Notes: a model not told the origin generated them from the letters alone. 64,000 bases of DNA from Thiosulfatimonas sediminis (GCF_011398355.1 NZ_AP021889.1:186001-250000), one strand, 5' to 3'. Shown: positions 27,000-36,579, counted from the stretch's first letter. Numbers and translations are program-made.

Positions 27000-28136
27000 T
27001 TACGATTTTTGCGCGTCTTGTTTGCTGTTTGTCGATTCTGTTGATGAATCTTGGTTAGCAGTACTAGACGGGTCAGACGTTGTATTTGCTTCATCTTGGC
27101 CTTTTTGTGCGGCTTCTTTTTCGGCTTTTTCTTTGTCTTGACGCGCTTTGTATTCGCGCTCTAGTTGCAGCATTTGATTGTCGATTTTATCAAATTCATC
27201 ATCCCAATCTAAGTCATCGTCAACTTGGTCAGCATAACGTTGATCTAAATCCGCATCATTGGTTTTTGCTGGAGTCATCTTGGCTGGTGCCGTTGCAACA
27301 GTCGATTCGGCTGTTTTTTGCACGTAAGCTTTCCCTGCTTCTGATTCAGGCAAGTCATAAGGGTCGTCATCGTCATTATCGTCATCTTTATCCAGACCGC
27401 GTTTTTTAACGATGTAGCCGCCAATCAATAAGCCAAGTTCAAATAATAGCCACATCGGTACCGCTAACAGCGTTTGCGAGATAATGTCTGGCGGGGTAAG
27501 TAACATACCGATAACAAAGGCACCGACCACGATGTAAGGGCGGGCGTGAGAGAGTTTTTCGGCGCGAACCATGCCAGTTAAAATCAATAGCACGGTAATA
27601 ATCGGGACTTCAAATGCCATGCCGAAAGCAAAGAACATTTTGATAACGAAATCCAGATAAGCGGCGATGTCGGTGGCGATGGTAACGCCTTCCGGTGCCG
27701 TGGTCGAGAGGAAGCCAAAGACCAGTGGGAACACGACGTAATAAGCAAACGCGCCGCCGGAATAGAATAAGAATGAACTAAAGAACAGTACCGGAGCAAT
27801 CAGTTGCTTTTCGTGGCTGTAGAGCGCGGGTGCGATAAAGCGCCACAATTGATACAGCAGGAATGGCATAGCGATGTAAATTGCCAATACAAAACTTAAC
27901 TTAAATGGGGTTAAGAATGGAGAGGCGACCGCGGTAGCGATCATGCTAGTGTCTTCCGGCAAAAAGCGGGTTAGCGGCTCAGCAATATAGGTGTAGATTT
28001 CATTAGCAAATGGAAATAAGCAGAAGAAAACAACAATGATTGCCAAAATCGCACGGGTAAGACTGGTCTTTAAATCCAATAGATGTTGGACCAGAGTCAT
28101 CTCTTTATCTTGAGGGGGTAGCGCCGAATCGCTCAT
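27000..28136 (-). CDS. tatC: Sec-independent translocase subunit TatC with long acidic C-terminal tail
   Basis: TatC is the receptor for twin-arginine signal peptides and forms the export site with TatA and TatB. The 378-residue protein has the core six-helix module through about residue 250 (starting PPQDKEMTLVQHLLDLKTSL; FYSGGAFAYYVVFPLVFGF; GMAFEVPIITVLLILTGMV; VGAFVIGMLLTPPDIISQTLLAVPMWLLFELG). Core TatC proteins are about 250 residues, so an extra 120-residue charged, disordered tail follows. It begins with an Asp-rich stretch (DKDDDNDDDDPYDLPES) and ends in a Glu/Lys/Ser/Thr region. It is the third gene of tatABC. Confidence 0.95.
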   Translation of the reverse strand: MSDSALPPQDKEMTLVQHLLDLKTSLTRAILAIIVVFFCLFPFANEIYTYIAEPLTRFLPEDTSMIATAVASPFLTPFKLSFVLAIYIAMPFLLYQLWRFIAPALYSHEKQLIAPVLFFSSFLFYSGGAFAYYVVFPLVFGFLSTTAPEGVTIATDIAAYLDFVIKMFFAFGMAFEVPIITVLLILTGMVRAEKLSHARPYIVVGAFVIGMLLTPPDIISQTLLAVPMWLLFELGLLIGGYIVKKRGLDKDDDNDDDDPYDLPESEAGKAYVQKTAESTVATAPAKMTPAKTNDADLDQRYADQVDDDLDWDDEFDKIDNQMLQLEREYKARQDKEKAEKEAAQKGQDEANTTSDPSSTANQDSSTESTNSKQDAQKS

Positions 28137-28144
28137 AGGTATGC

Positions 28145-28663
28145 TTAGCTTTTGCTGGTTTCAGTAGCCACTTTAGAAACGCTATCTTGCGCGTTGCTCG
28201 TTTCTGGCACGGCTGCCGAAGGAGTGGGTGCTGATGATGCAGAAGTAGGTGCCGCCGTTTCTGGCAACGAGTTGTGCGGTTTTTCTTCGCGCTGGTTTGG
28301 CGTTTCCATTTGCGGTTGCGCCGGAGCTTGATTGAAGGAACTGCCGCGACCATCGATGCTACCGCCGAATGGGCGTTGGAAATCGTCTAAGTTGACGTTT
28401 TCCATGCCCATATTCAAACCGTCTTGCAACTCTTTTTGAATATTTTGCATTCGCGTTTGTTCGGCTTCCAAGTTCATGGATTTTTTGAAATCTTGAACGG
28501 TTTCATCGAATTGATTGTCTTGTTTTACCGAGTCAATAAAACGACGAGTTTTGCCAACAAAGCTGCCTATTTTACGGGCAACTTCAGGCATCCGCTCCGG
28601 ACCGATAACAATCAGAGCGATGATCATAATCATCAAGATTTCAAGAAAGCCGATATCGAACAT
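28145..28663 (-). CDS. tatB: Sec-independent translocase subunit TatB
   Basis: TatB pairs with TatC to recognise substrates. The protein begins MFDIGFLEILMIMIIALIV, a single N-terminal helix with the conserved Glu, followed by the hinge motif GPERMPEVARKIGSFVGKTRR and an amphipathic helix, then a long Pro/Ser/Thr/Ala-rich tail to 172 residues. I start at ATG 28663. A GTG four codons upstream would need a ribosome site that is too close, whereas an AGGTG lies 9-10 nt before the ATG. The gap to tatC is 9 bp. Confidence 0.93.
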   Translation of the reverse strand: MFDIGFLEILMIMIIALIVIGPERMPEVARKIGSFVGKTRRFIDSVKQDNQFDETVQDFKKSMNLEAEQTRMQNIQKELQDGLNMGMENVNLDDFQRPFGGSIDGRGSSFNQAPAQPQMETPNQREEKPHNSLPETAAPTSASSAPTPSAAVPETSNAQDSVSKVATETSKS

Positions 28664-28719
28664 GGTTGGTTGCACCTACCTAAAGTTAAAACTCAATTTA
28701 CTTAGTCAAAGACGTTAAA

Positions 28720-28974
28720 TTAAGCCTTATCTTTTTTCTCGTCCGCTATCTTTTTTTCTTCAGCGACAACATCAAAAACGTTATTGGCGTCTTTTTCGTT
28801 TAGCTTTTTATCCGCGGCGACTTCTTCTTTCTTCTCTTCTTCATCTTTCACGGCGTTTTTGAAGCCTTTGATGGCGCCGCCAAGATCGCTACCAACGTTC
28901 TTAAGGCGCTTAGCACCGAATAAAACTAAAACGATAGCTAAAATGATTAGTAGCTGCCAAATGCTGATTCCCAT
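28720..28974 (-). CDS. tatA: Sec-independent translocase subunit TatA
   Basis: TatA oligomers make the protein-conducting membrane patch. The 84-residue protein opens with [18 protein letters not shown], the classical TatA start with a single helix. It continues with [21 protein letters not shown] and a Glu/Lys-rich amphipathic tail. The presence of both tatA and tatB before tatC fits a gammaproteobacterial Tat cassette. The gap to tatB is 56 bp and the upstream gap to hinT (28975-29133) contains no gene. Confidence 0.95.
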   Translation of the reverse strand: MGISIWQLLIILAIVLVLFGAKRLKNVGSDLGGAIKGFKNAVKDEEEKKEEVAADKKLNEKDANNVFDVVAEEKKIADEKKDKA

Positions 28975-29133
28975 GGTGTTAACTCCGTTTTTTTGCTCAG
29001 TGTGCCTTTAAGTCGGGCGTGGCACAATCCCGTAATTTCATTAGCGGGCAATAATATCAAATCCGCCAGTTTAATTGCACAAAAATAATTTATTAGCGCC
29101 GTCGGATTGTTGTTAGTAATGTCGCGTACTGAT

Positions 29134-29454
29134 TTAGTTGCCTAATAGGTGAATATGTAAATGGAAGACCTCTTGGCCACCCGATTCGCCAGTGTTGATT
29201 TGTGTTTTAAAGCCATCCAAGCCTTGCGCGCTGGCTAATTGAGGAAGCAATAACATCATGTGCGCCATCAGGTCTTTATCTTGCGGCGTTAATGCAAACA
29301 GGGTTGGAATCTCTTTTTTAGGAATAATCAATAAATGGACGCGCGCCTTTTTGTTGATGTCGTGAATAACGATGCACTTTTCGTCCTCGTATTCAATCTG
29401 TGCCGGAATCTCTCGATCGATGATTTTACTAAAAATAGATTTTTCTTGATTCAT
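29134..29454 (-). CDS. hinT: HIT-family hydrolase, HinT type
   Basis: HinT hydrolyses purine nucleoside phosphoramidates. This 106-residue cytoplasmic protein has the normal layout: IFSKIIDREIPAQIEYEDEKCIV, then HLLIIPKKEIPTL, and the histidine triad VFHLHIHLLG with the catalytic His between two others. Length is typical (about 105-120). It lies between hisE and tatA on the same strand, with a 51-bp gap to hisE, an arrangement seen in several gammaproteobacteria. Confidence 0.95.
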   Translation of the reverse strand: MNQEKSIFSKIIDREIPAQIEYEDEKCIVIHDINKKARVHLLIIPKKEIPTLFALTPQDKDLMAHMMLLLPQLASAQGLDGFKTQINTGESGGQEVFHLHIHLLGN

Positions 29455-29505
29455 TGAGGGTTCCTTCCTGTAAATCTTTAAATTTTCCAGCCTGTCTGGG
29501 TCGTC

Positions 29506-29853
29506 TTAGGACTCGGTTCGGCTGGCTTTTTCGTCATGGCCGGATAGACCAAAGCGACGTTGTAGTTCGCTGATAATGGCATCTGAGGCAATGCCTTTAT
29601 GCGCTAAAAGTACGAGGCTATGAAACCATAAATCGGTTACCTCATAAATTAAATGCGCTTGATTTTCGCTGTTCGCTTGGTGGTCATGGTCTTTAGCGGC
29701 CATGGCGACTTCCAGTGCCTCTTCTTGGATTTTTTTAAGAATTTTTTCAGTGCCTTTGGCGTACAGGCTGGCAACGTAGGAGCTGTCTGCCGACTCGGCT
29801 TTGCGTGCTTCAAGCACGGCATCAAGCTGTTCTAGAATGCTTTTGTCGCTCAT
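29506..29853 (-). CDS. hisE: Phosphoribosyl-ATP diphosphatase HisE
   Basis: HisE removes pyrophosphate from phosphoribosyl-ATP, the second step of histidine synthesis. The 115-residue protein has an all-helical MazG-like fold, with the metal-binding [14 protein letters not shown] segment and the conserved region [12 protein letters not shown]. The start at 29853 gives an ATGA overlap with hisF. It stands alone rather than fused to HisI. Confidence 0.93.
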   Translation of the reverse strand: MSDKSILEQLDAVLEARKAESADSSYVASLYAKGTEKILKKIQEEALEVAMAAKDHDHQANSENQAHLIYEVTDLWFHSLVLLAHKGIASDAIISELQRRFGLSGHDEKASRTES

Positions 29854-30623
29854 AATCGTACCTCAATACCTTGCGCGGCCATCGCCTGTTTGGCTTCTTC
29901 AACGGTGTGTTGCCCAAAGTGGAAAATCGATGCCGCCAAGACCGCTTCTGCGCCGCCCTCTTTGACGCCGTCAACCAGGTGTTGCAAATTGCCGACGCCG
30001 CCCGAGGCGATGACGGGGATTTTGACGCGCGAAGTAATCTCTTTCATTAATGCATTGTCAAAGCCGCTTTTGGTGCCGTCTTTGTCCATCGAGGTGACTA
30101 AGAGCTCGCCGGCGCCGAGGCTTTCCATTTTTAGCGCCCATTCGATGGCGTCAATTCCGGTCTCTTTGCGCCCGCCGTGGGTGAAGATTTCCCAACGGTT
30201 AGGCTCGCCTTCGGCGGAGACTTTTTTGGCGTCAATCGCCACTACGATGCATTGTGAACCAAATGCATCGCAAGCCTCTTTAACAAAGTCCGGATTGTAA
30301 ATCGCGGCTGAGTTAATCGATACCTTATCGGCTCCGGCATTGAGCATGGTGCGGATGTCTTCGACTTTGCGGATGCCGCCGCCGACGGTGAGCGGGATGA
30401 ATACTTGGCTGGCGACCTCTTCGACCATGTGGATGGTGGTGCCGCGGCCTTCGTGTGTCGCTGAGATGTCGAGGAAAGTGATTTCGTCGGCACCTTGTTC
30501 GTCGTAGCGTTTGGCAACTTCCACCGGATTGCCGGCATCACGGATATCGACAAACTGTACGCCTTTTACCACGCGTCCGTTATCGACATCCAAGCAGGGA
30601 ATAATGCGTTTTGCCAGACTCAT
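29850..30623 (-). CDS. hisF: Imidazole glycerol phosphate synthase cyclase subunit HisF
   Basis: HisF uses ammonia from HisH to turn PRFAR into IGP and AICAR. The 257-residue (beta/alpha)8 barrel begins with [19 protein letters not shown], which contains the first catalytic Asp. The second is in [16 protein letters not shown]. Later GG loops ([13 protein letters not shown]) bind phosphate. The start overlaps hisA (ATGA), and the end overlaps hisE the same way. Confidence 0.97.
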   Translation of the reverse strand: MSLAKRIIPCLDVDNGRVVKGVQFVDIRDAGNPVEVAKRYDEQGADEITFLDISATHEGRGTTIHMVEEVASQVFIPLTVGGGIRKVEDIRTMLNAGADKVSINSAAIYNPDFVKEACDAFGSQCIVVAIDAKKVSAEGEPNRWEIFTHGGRKETGIDAIEWALKMESLGAGELLVTSMDKDGTKSGFDNALMKEITSRVKIPVIASGGVGNLQHLVDGVKEGGAEAVLAASIFHFGQHTVEEAKQAMAAQGIEVRL

Positions 30624-31372
30624 TTTGATGATGCCTTTGCCGCGAGTTGGTCAGACAGCGTTTGCCCTTCTTTAAAATCTAGGGTGCCTTCGTAAATCGC
30701 ACGGCCGGTAATAGCGCCGGTGACGCCGTCGGCTTCGATGCTCGCGAGGTTGCGAATATCGTCCAGATTGGTGATGCCGCCGGAAGCGATAATCGGAATA
30801 TTGACCGCTTTGGCCAGTGCCTGCGTGGCTTCGATATTCACGCCTTGCATCATGCCGTCGCGGCCGATGTCGGTGTAGATAATCGCTTCGACGCCGTCGT
30901 TTTCAAACTGTTTGGCCAGTGCTTTGACTTCGTAATCGGTGACTTCGGCCCAGCCGTTAATCGCAACCATGCCGTCTTTGGCATCCAAACCGACCATGAT
31001 GTGTCCAGGGAAGGCTTTGCAGGCTTCGGCAACAAATTCTGGATTATGAACCGCTTTGGTGCCGATGATGCAGTAGCTAACGCCGGCTTTGAGGTAGGCT
31101 TCGATGGTGGCTAAATCGCGAATGCCGCCGCCGATTTGAATCGGTAAATCCGGGTAGGCTGCGCGGACCTGATATACCGCTTTATCGTTTACCGGTTTGC
31201 CGTCGAAAGCGCCGTTTAGGTCAACCATGTGTAGGCGGCGCGCGCCTTGGTCAACCCAGCGTTTTGCCATGGCAACAATATCGCCGGAGAATACGGTGGC
31301 ATCTTCCATCACGCCTTGGCGCAAGCGAACGCATTCGCCGTCTTTTAAATCAATTGCAGGGATTAATAACAT
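30620..31372 (-). CDS. hisA: 1-(5-phosphoribosyl)-5-[(phosphoribosylamino)methylideneamino]imidazole-4-carboxamide isomerase HisA
   Basis: HisA isomerises ProFAR to PRFAR. The 250-residue barrel begins [17 protein letters not shown], with the first catalytic Asp. It has the phosphate-binding [16 protein letters not shown], the second catalytic Asp in [14 protein letters not shown], and [13 protein letters not shown] near the end. It resembles HisF because the two are homologous half-barrel repeats. It follows hisH by 32 bp and overlaps hisF. Confidence 0.97.
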   Translation of the reverse strand: MLLIPAIDLKDGECVRLRQGVMEDATVFSGDIVAMAKRWVDQGARRLHMVDLNGAFDGKPVNDKAVYQVRAAYPDLPIQIGGGIRDLATIEAYLKAGVSYCIIGTKAVHNPEFVAEACKAFPGHIMVGLDAKDGMVAINGWAEVTDYEVKALAKQFENDGVEAIIYTDIGRDGMMQGVNIEATQALAKAVNIPIIASGGITNLDDIRNLASIEADGVTGAITGRAIYEGTLDFKEGQTLSDQLAAKASSK

Positions 31373-31404
31373 TTGTAAACCTTAATTTTTGCTATGGAAT
31401 GGTG

Positions 31405-32043
31405 TTAATGGCCGTTCCACGATAAGAAATTTTTAAACAGTTGCAGGCCAACATCCGCGCTCTTTTCAGGATGAGCCTGAATGGCAAAAAGATTGTGCGC
31501 GCTTAACACCGCCGGGAAAGTTTGGCCATGGGTGGTCTCGCCAATAATGGTGTTTTTGTCTTCCGGCGCGACATAGAAACTATGCACGAAGTAGAAGCGG
31601 CTGTCTTGCGCAATGCTGTGCCATAGCGGGTGGTCTTGGGTTTGGTGAATCTGGTTCCAGCCCATGTGCGGCATTTTTAGGGCGGGATGGCCACTCAAAT
31701 CAAACTGGCTAACCTTGCCTTTGATCAGGTCGAGGCAGTCCACCCCGTTATTTTCGTTACTGTGCGACATTAAAACTTGCAAGCCCATGCAGATGCCTAA
31801 AAACGGTTTTTCTTGTGCCGCTTGTTTGACGGGCTCTGCCATGCCAGTGTCGCGTAGCGCTTGCATGCACGCTTTGGCGGCGCCTTGTCCTGGGAAAATA
31901 ACCGAATCAGCATCCTGAATAACTTGCGGGTCTTGGGTGACGACAATCCGTGTTTGCGAATCGGCCATGTGCTCGGCGGCTTTTGAAACCGAACGCAGGT
32001 TGCCCATGCCGTAGTCAACCACGGCGACCAGTTTTTGGTTCAT
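31405..32043 (-). CDS. hisH: Imidazole glycerol phosphate synthase glutaminase subunit HisH
   Basis: HisH provides ammonia to HisF. The 212-residue class-I amidotransferase has a normal triad: nucleophile Cys in PFLGICMGLQVL, and His and Glu in AIQAHPEKSADVGLQL. The start VAVVDYGMGNLRSV is typical. It overlaps the hisB stop by one base (TAATG), indicating coupling. Confidence 0.97.
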   Translation of the reverse strand: MNQKLVAVVDYGMGNLRSVSKAAEHMADSQTRIVVTQDPQVIQDADSVIFPGQGAAKACMQALRDTGMAEPVKQAAQEKPFLGICMGLQVLMSHSNENNGVDCLDLIKGKVSQFDLSGHPALKMPHMGWNQIHQTQDHPLWHSIAQDSRFYFVHSFYVAPEDKNTIIGETTHGQTFPAVLSAHNLFAIQAHPEKSADVGLQLFKNFLSWNGH

Positions 32044-32630
32044 TACAGGCTTCCTTTGGTTGACGGCATCTTGCCGGCCATGCGTTCATCGGCGCTGAGT
32101 GCCATGCGCAAGGCGCGACCGAAGGCTTTGAAGATGGTTTCCGCTTGGTGATGCGCGTTGATGCCACGGATATTGTCAATGTGCAGAGACGCGCCGCAGT
32201 GGTTAACAAAACCTTGGAAAAATTCCATGACCAGTTGTGTTTCAAAGGTGCCGATTTGTTCGCGCGTAAAGTCGCAATGGAATTGCAGCCCTGGGCGACC
32301 GGATAGATCGATGACAACGCGTGATAGGGCTTCGTCTAAGGGAACGTAGGCGTGGCCGTAACGGGTAATCCCTTTTTTGTCACCGACCGCTTTGGCAATC
32401 GCTTGCCCAAGGGTGATGCCGACATCTTCCACTGTGTGGTGGTCGTCAATGTGCAAATCGCCGTTGGCTTTGATGTCGAGATCAATCATGCCATGGCGGG
32501 CAATTTGGTCGAGCATATGCTCGAAAAATGGTACGCCGGTTTCTAATTTGGCTTCGCCTTGGCCGTCAAGGTTAACGCGGATTTCAATTTGCGTTTCTAG
32601 GGTGTCACGCTTGATGGTTGCCGTTCTCAT
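32043..32630 (-). CDS. hisB: Imidazoleglycerol-phosphate dehydratase HisB
   Basis: HisB dehydrates IGP. The 195-residue monofunctional form has the duplicated manganese-site motifs ([61 protein letters not shown]). It lacks the histidinol-phosphatase part found in enteric HisB, so that activity must be supplied elsewhere. It is the first gene of the his block. hisG, hisD, hisC and hisI are not in the window. Confidence 0.96.
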   Translation of the reverse strand: MRTATIKRDTLETQIEIRVNLDGQGEAKLETGVPFFEHMLDQIARHGMIDLDIKANGDLHIDDHHTVEDVGITLGQAIAKAVGDKKGITRYGHAYVPLDEALSRVVIDLSGRPGLQFHCDFTREQIGTFETQLVMEFFQGFVNHCGASLHIDNIRGINAHHQAETIFKAFGRALRMALSADERMAGKMPSTKGSL

Positions 32631-32985
32631 GGGAGTGGATTCCTGGACTATTTTGAAAGCACAATATAATACCGCAATTGAGCCAAAAATTAGAAATTTG
32701 CGGAGCGATTCTTATGGCAGGGTCTGTGGATAACCTTCGGTTAGAGCGTTTGGCCTTTCTTGAACTGGGTTTTCTTTGGGCGTGATAAAGCTTGTGAATT
32801 GGCGAATAATGATAAAAATAGCGTTGTAAACAAGAAGCGTATTAGAATTTTTTAATATGGCTCGATAAATTATTTTTAGTGGGCAATAAGAGGTGATATC
32901 TGGGATAATCCCGAGGTTTTTTGAAGTAGGTCTCTGTTAATTGTACGTAAGTCATTGAAACTTCGTTCTAATCTATCCTCTAGGA

Positions 32986-33047
32986 TTGATGTGAGTTAAT
33001 TTTCAATGGTCTATAGCTGGCATGGACTTCTTAGGGGCGGTTATAAT
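32986..33047 (+). promoter_or_regulatory. ccoN: Candidate FNR/ANR-type site and -10 for the cco operon
   Basis: TTGAT-GTGA-GTTAA at 32986-32999 matches eight of ten fixed positions of TTGAT-N4-ATCAA. A perfect TATAAT lies at 33042-33047 with no good -35, as expected of an activated promoter. The site centre (32992.5) would be near -61.5 for a start at about 33054, a class I FNR position. The rest of the 32631-33124 gap contains no gene. The link is inferred from the known FNR control of cbb3 oxidases. Confidence 0.4.
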
Positions 33048-33124
33048 TTCTGTCTTCTTTTGGAGTTTGCGTTGGTGTTAAATTAATGCAGGCAAAATTT
33101 GACTATATTAGGGGAATCCGGCTA

Positions 33125-34555
33125 ATGGATACGACAGCTAAGCCACAATATGATAATGGCGTCGTCAAGTATTTAACGGTTGGTGCAGTTGTGTTTTTGG
33201 TGATAGGTACTTTTTTTGGTACTTTTGCGGCATCACAACTTGCATGGCCAGCGTTAAACTTTGATATCGCTGAAATCACCTTTGCTCGTTTGCGTGTTAT
33301 GCACACGAACACGGTAATTTTTGCTTTCGGTGGTATGACCTTGATGGCAACCGCTTTCTATACAGTTCAGCGCACTAACGGCGTGAAGTTATGGAGTAAT
33401 TCCATGGCTTGGTGGACTGCAATTCTTTTCACGATTGGTTTACTGGCAACGGTTGTGTCTATCTCTTTAGGGATGACAACCGGTAAAGAATACCATGAAC
33501 AAGAGTGGCCTCTGGCAATCGCGATTGCTTTAGTCTGGACCTTGTACACCTTTAACTTTGTAATGACCATTGCGTCACGTAATAAAGAAACCCATACGCA
33601 TGTATACGTGTCAAACTGGTTCTTTATGGGGATGATGATTGCCATCACTTACCTGTACATCGTTAATGGTTTGGCGATTCCAGTATCACTGTTCCGTTCA
33701 TACTCAATGTTTGCCGGTGTGCAAGATGCAATGATTCAATGGTGGTGGGGACATAATGCGGTAGGTTTCTTCCTAACGGCGGGCTTCCTTGCAATCATGT
33801 ATTACTTCGTGCCTAAGCAAGCACAGCGTCCTATTTACTCGTACCGTCTATCGGTTATCCACTTCTGGGCATTAATGTTCGGTTACGTCTGGTTGGGTGC
33901 TCACCACTTGCAGTACACCGCATTGCCGGATTGGACTGGTTCTTTGGGTGCGGTAATCTCTCTGGCGATGATTATTCCGTCATGGGGTGGTGCGCTTAAC
34001 GGTATGTTAACGCTGTCAGGTGCTTGGGATCGTCTACGTACGGATTACATTCTACGTTTCTTAATCATCTCTCTTGCTTTCTACGCTATGTCGACTTTTG
34101 AAGGTCCGGTTATGGCGGCTAAGACGGTAAATGCGCTTTCTCACTATACGGATTGGACGATTGGTCACGTTCACTCAGGTGCATTAGGTTGGGTTGCAAT
34201 GGTTTCGATTGGTGCGATTTACCACATGGTTATGAAATTGTGGAAAACCGAGATGTATTCGATGCAGTTGATTAACTTCCACTTCTGGTTGGCGACAATC
34301 GGTACGGTGTTCTACATCGTTGCGATGTGGGTATCCGGTATTATGCAGGGTCTGATGTGGCGTGCTTATGACGAGTACGGTACTTTGGCTTATACCTTCG
34401 CTGAGTCGGTAGCGGCAATGCACCCTTACTATGCGATGCGCGCCTTCGGTGGGTTATTGTTCTTCTCCGGTGCGGTTGTCATGCTTTATAACATTGTTAT
34501 GACGATTCGTATGGCGAACGCTCGTGCGAGCAAGCCAGTAGAAGCAACAGCATAA
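33125..34555 (+). CDS. ccoN: Cytochrome cbb3 oxidase subunit I, CcoN
   Basis: CcoN is the heme-copper catalytic subunit that reduces oxygen at low concentration. The 476-residue protein has twelve helices. The six metal-ligand His fall in the usual places: RVMHTNTVIFAF, WWWGHNAVGF, GAHHLQYT, and HYTDWTIGHVHSGALGW. The start is ATG 33125, which is preceded by AGGGG at 33110-33114. It removes a 13-residue extension from an earlier ATG. Length agrees with other CcoN proteins. It leads the ccoNOQP operon. Confidence 0.96.
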   Translation: MDTTAKPQYDNGVVKYLTVGAVVFLVIGTFFGTFAASQLAWPALNFDIAEITFARLRVMHTNTVIFAFGGMTLMATAFYTVQRTNGVKLWSNSMAWWTAILFTIGLLATVVSISLGMTTGKEYHEQEWPLAIAIALVWTLYTFNFVMTIASRNKETHTHVYVSNWFFMGMMIAITYLYIVNGLAIPVSLFRSYSMFAGVQDAMIQWWWGHNAVGFFLTAGFLAIMYYFVPKQAQRPIYSYRLSVIHFWALMFGYVWLGAHHLQYTALPDWTGSLGAVISLAMIIPSWGGALNGMLTLSGAWDRLRTDYILRFLIISLAFYAMSTFEGPVMAAKTVNALSHYTDWTIGHVHSGALGWVAMVSIGAIYHMVMKLWKTEMYSMQLINFHFWLATIGTVFYIVAMWVSGIMQGLMWRAYDEYGTLAYTFAESVAAMHPYYAMRAFGGLLFFSGAVVMLYNIVMTIRMANARASKPVEATA

Positions 34556-34570
34556 TTAAATAAGTGAAGG

Positions 34571-34600
34571 CCCCGTTTCATGCTTGGCGGTGAAATGGGG
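34571..34600 (+). promoter_or_regulatory. Intercistronic hairpin between ccoN and ccoO
   Basis: CCCCGTTTCA (34571-34580) pairs with TGAAATGGGG (34591-34600) through ten pairs including one G-U, with a 10-nt loop. There is no T tract, so it is not a normal terminator. It could protect the ccoN message end or set subunit ratios. Confidence 0.5.
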
Positions 34601-34633
34601 TTCAAAATCAAATGAGTTGAGGAGCACAAACTC

Positions 34634-35464
34634 ATGTCAAACCATGATGATAAGCCTAAAAATTGGCAAGACGGTTTTGAGAGAAATATCTTTGCGATGT
34701 TCCTTGCAACCGCATTGGCGGTATCCATCGCTGGTATTGTAGAAATCGTACCGTTGTTTTATCTCAAATCAGCGGTAGATTACACCGAACAAACCGATAA
34801 ATACGGTAATGCGAAGAACGAGAAGTTCCCCGAGTTAGTTTGGGAGCGTACTTTCACTGAGCAAGACGGTAAGATTGTTTCCGATAAAGCACTGTATAAA
34901 TTCGACAAAAACGGTAAGCCGTTGATGGCGGATTGGAAGACCGGTGACGGTGTGCGTCCTTATACTCCATTGGAGTTGGCAGGCCGTGATTTGTACCTGC
35001 GTGAAGGTTGTTATATCTGTCACTCACAAATGATTCGTCCGTTCCGTGATGAACGTGAACGTTACGGTCACTTCTCATTAGCCACTGAATCTATGTACGA
35101 TCACCCGATGCAATGGGGTTCAAAACGTACTGGGCCTGACCTAGCGCGTTTAGGTGGTAAATATTCTGACGAATGGCATGTAATGCACTTATTACGTCCA
35201 CAGGACCTGGTTCCTGAGTCGGTAATGCCTGCGTATCCTTGGTTGGCAGAAACTCCGGTTTCTCAAGATTTCTTCGGCACTAAGCGTGACATGAAGAAAC
35301 GCCTAGAAGTGATGCGTACTTTGGGTGTGCCTTACACCGATTGGGAAATTGAAAATGCTGACAAAGCGATCGAGGGTTACTCCGAGATGGACGCTATGGT
35401 GGCATACCTTCAAGTTCTAGGCACGATGGTTAAGCTGGATGACAGCAAAGTTTACCGTCAATAA
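34634..35464 (+). CDS. ccoO: Cytochrome cbb3 oxidase subunit II, CcoO (monoheme c)
   Basis: CcoO passes electrons to CcoN. The 276-residue protein has an N-terminal membrane anchor ([23 protein letters not shown]) and a periplasmic domain. It carries a single heme-c site in [14 protein letters not shown] (near residue 126). The axial Met lies in the later SVMPAYPWL segment. An AGGAGC ribosome site precedes the ATG. It overlaps ccoQ by one base. Confidence 0.96.
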   Translation: MSNHDDKPKNWQDGFERNIFAMFLATALAVSIAGIVEIVPLFYLKSAVDYTEQTDKYGNAKNEKFPELVWERTFTEQDGKIVSDKALYKFDKNGKPLMADWKTGDGVRPYTPLELAGRDLYLREGCYICHSQMIRPFRDERERYGHFSLATESMYDHPMQWGSKRTGPDLARLGGKYSDEWHVMHLLRPQDLVPESVMPAYPWLAETPVSQDFFGTKRDMKKRLEVMRTLGVPYTDWEIENADKAIEGYSEMDAMVAYLQVLGTMVKLDDSKVYRQ

Positions 35465-35646
35465 TGAGTAGTATCGAACATTACTTCAGCACAGACTGGT
35501 CTGCATTGACGACCCAAGACTGGGCTGGGCTGATCATCACGGTTTTAGTGTTTCTAGGTATGTTGATTACCTTTGCTTTAGCTTTGCGCCCATCTAAACG
35601 TAAAGAGATGGAAGAGCAGAAACACAAAATCCTTGAAGATGATTGA
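35464..35646 (+). CDS. ccoQ: Cytochrome cbb3 oxidase small subunit CcoQ
   Basis: This 60-residue protein with a single helix (about residues 21-41, GLIITVLVFLGMLITFALAL) and charged C terminus sits in the standard place between ccoO and ccoP. CcoQ supports assembly or stability of the complex. Sequence conservation in this family is weak, so the position is the main evidence. Its ATG overlaps the ccoO stop (TAATG). Confidence 0.85.
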   Translation: MSSIEHYFSTDWSALTTQDWAGLIITVLVFLGMLITFALALRPSKRKEMEEQKHKILEDD

Positions 35647-35668
35647 ATCATTCTGAGGAGAATAAAAA

Positions 35669-36577
35669 ATGGCAGGACATAACCCTTGGCCAGACGAAGG
35701 CAACACTGGTCACATTTGGGATGAGGATTTACGTGAGTTAGATAATCCGCCGCCGTTATGGTGGATGTTATCTTTCTATGCGGGTTTCATCATGATCATC
35801 TTTTACACGCTGTATTACCCAACCATTCCTTTGACTAATAACTCTGGTGAGTTTACTAAAGGGTTAACGGGGTGGACGGCAATTGAAGAGTACAATGAAG
35901 ATTTTCAAGTGCTTAAAGATTGGCGTGTAGCGAAATTTGCGGATAAAGAAGAGCAGCTTGCGGCAATGTCTGTTGCGGACATTCTGAAAGATGACGACCT
36001 TCGTCAGTACGCGGTCGCTACTTCAAAGGTACTTTTCGGTGACTACTGTGCGGCCTGTCACGGTGCTGGTGGCGCAGGTAACCCTAGCTTCCCAGTATTG
36101 GCCGATGATGATTGGTTGTGGGGTGGTAACATCGCGCAAATCGAGGCATCCATTAAAAATGGTCGTATCGGTAATATGCCAGCCAAAGGTATGATGGGTA
36201 ACTTAACGGATGAAGAGATTGATAGTGTAACGGATTACGTTATCGCCCTTTCAGAAGGTAAGGCGAATGATGCTTCTTTTGCTGCCGGTAAAGCGGTCTA
36301 TGCCAAAGGAATGTGTTTAGCTTGTCACGGCCCAATGGGTAAACCATTGGCTCCGGCTGGTGCAGCAAACCTGACAGACCAAGTATGGCGTTTTAGTTCT
36401 GATCGTCAAACGATTCGTAACGTGATCGCGCACGGTGTCAATGTTAAGAAAAATGGCGAATACATTGAAGGTACGCGCCAAGCAATTATGCCAGCGTTTA
36501 AAGAGCGTCTTCCAAATGCAGATGTCAATGTTAAACGTCTAGCGGTCTACACTCACCAACTTGGTGGTGGTCAGTAA
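35669..36577 (+). CDS. ccoP: Cytochrome cbb3 oxidase subunit III, CcoP (diheme c)
   Basis: CcoP accepts electrons from soluble cytochromes and hands them to CcoO. The 302-residue protein has an N-terminal membrane helix (about 32-52, YAGFIMIIFYTLYYPTIPL). It carries two heme-c sites, CAACHG (about residue 127) and CLACHG (about 216), each followed by a Met-containing loop. An AGGAG-like site and a 22-bp gap separate it from ccoQ. It is followed by a hairpin and then by a small gene. Confidence 0.96.
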   Translation: MAGHNPWPDEGNTGHIWDEDLRELDNPPPLWWMLSFYAGFIMIIFYTLYYPTIPLTNNSGEFTKGLTGWTAIEEYNEDFQVLKDWRVAKFADKEEQLAAMSVADILKDDDLRQYAVATSKVLFGDYCAACHGAGGAGNPSFPVLADDDWLWGGNIAQIEASIKNGRIGNMPAKGMMGNLTDEEIDSVTDYVIALSEGKANDASFAAGKAVYAKGMCLACHGPMGKPLAPAGAANLTDQVWRFSSDRQTIRNVIAHGVNVKKNGEYIEGTRQAIMPAFKERLPNADVNVKRLAVYTHQLGGGQ

Positions 36578-36579
36578 CT

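Noticed and set aside
32880-32930. Terminator-like GGGATAATCCC with a T run
   Set aside because: The stem is only three to five pairs with a loop too short to be stable, and no plus-strand gene precedes it.
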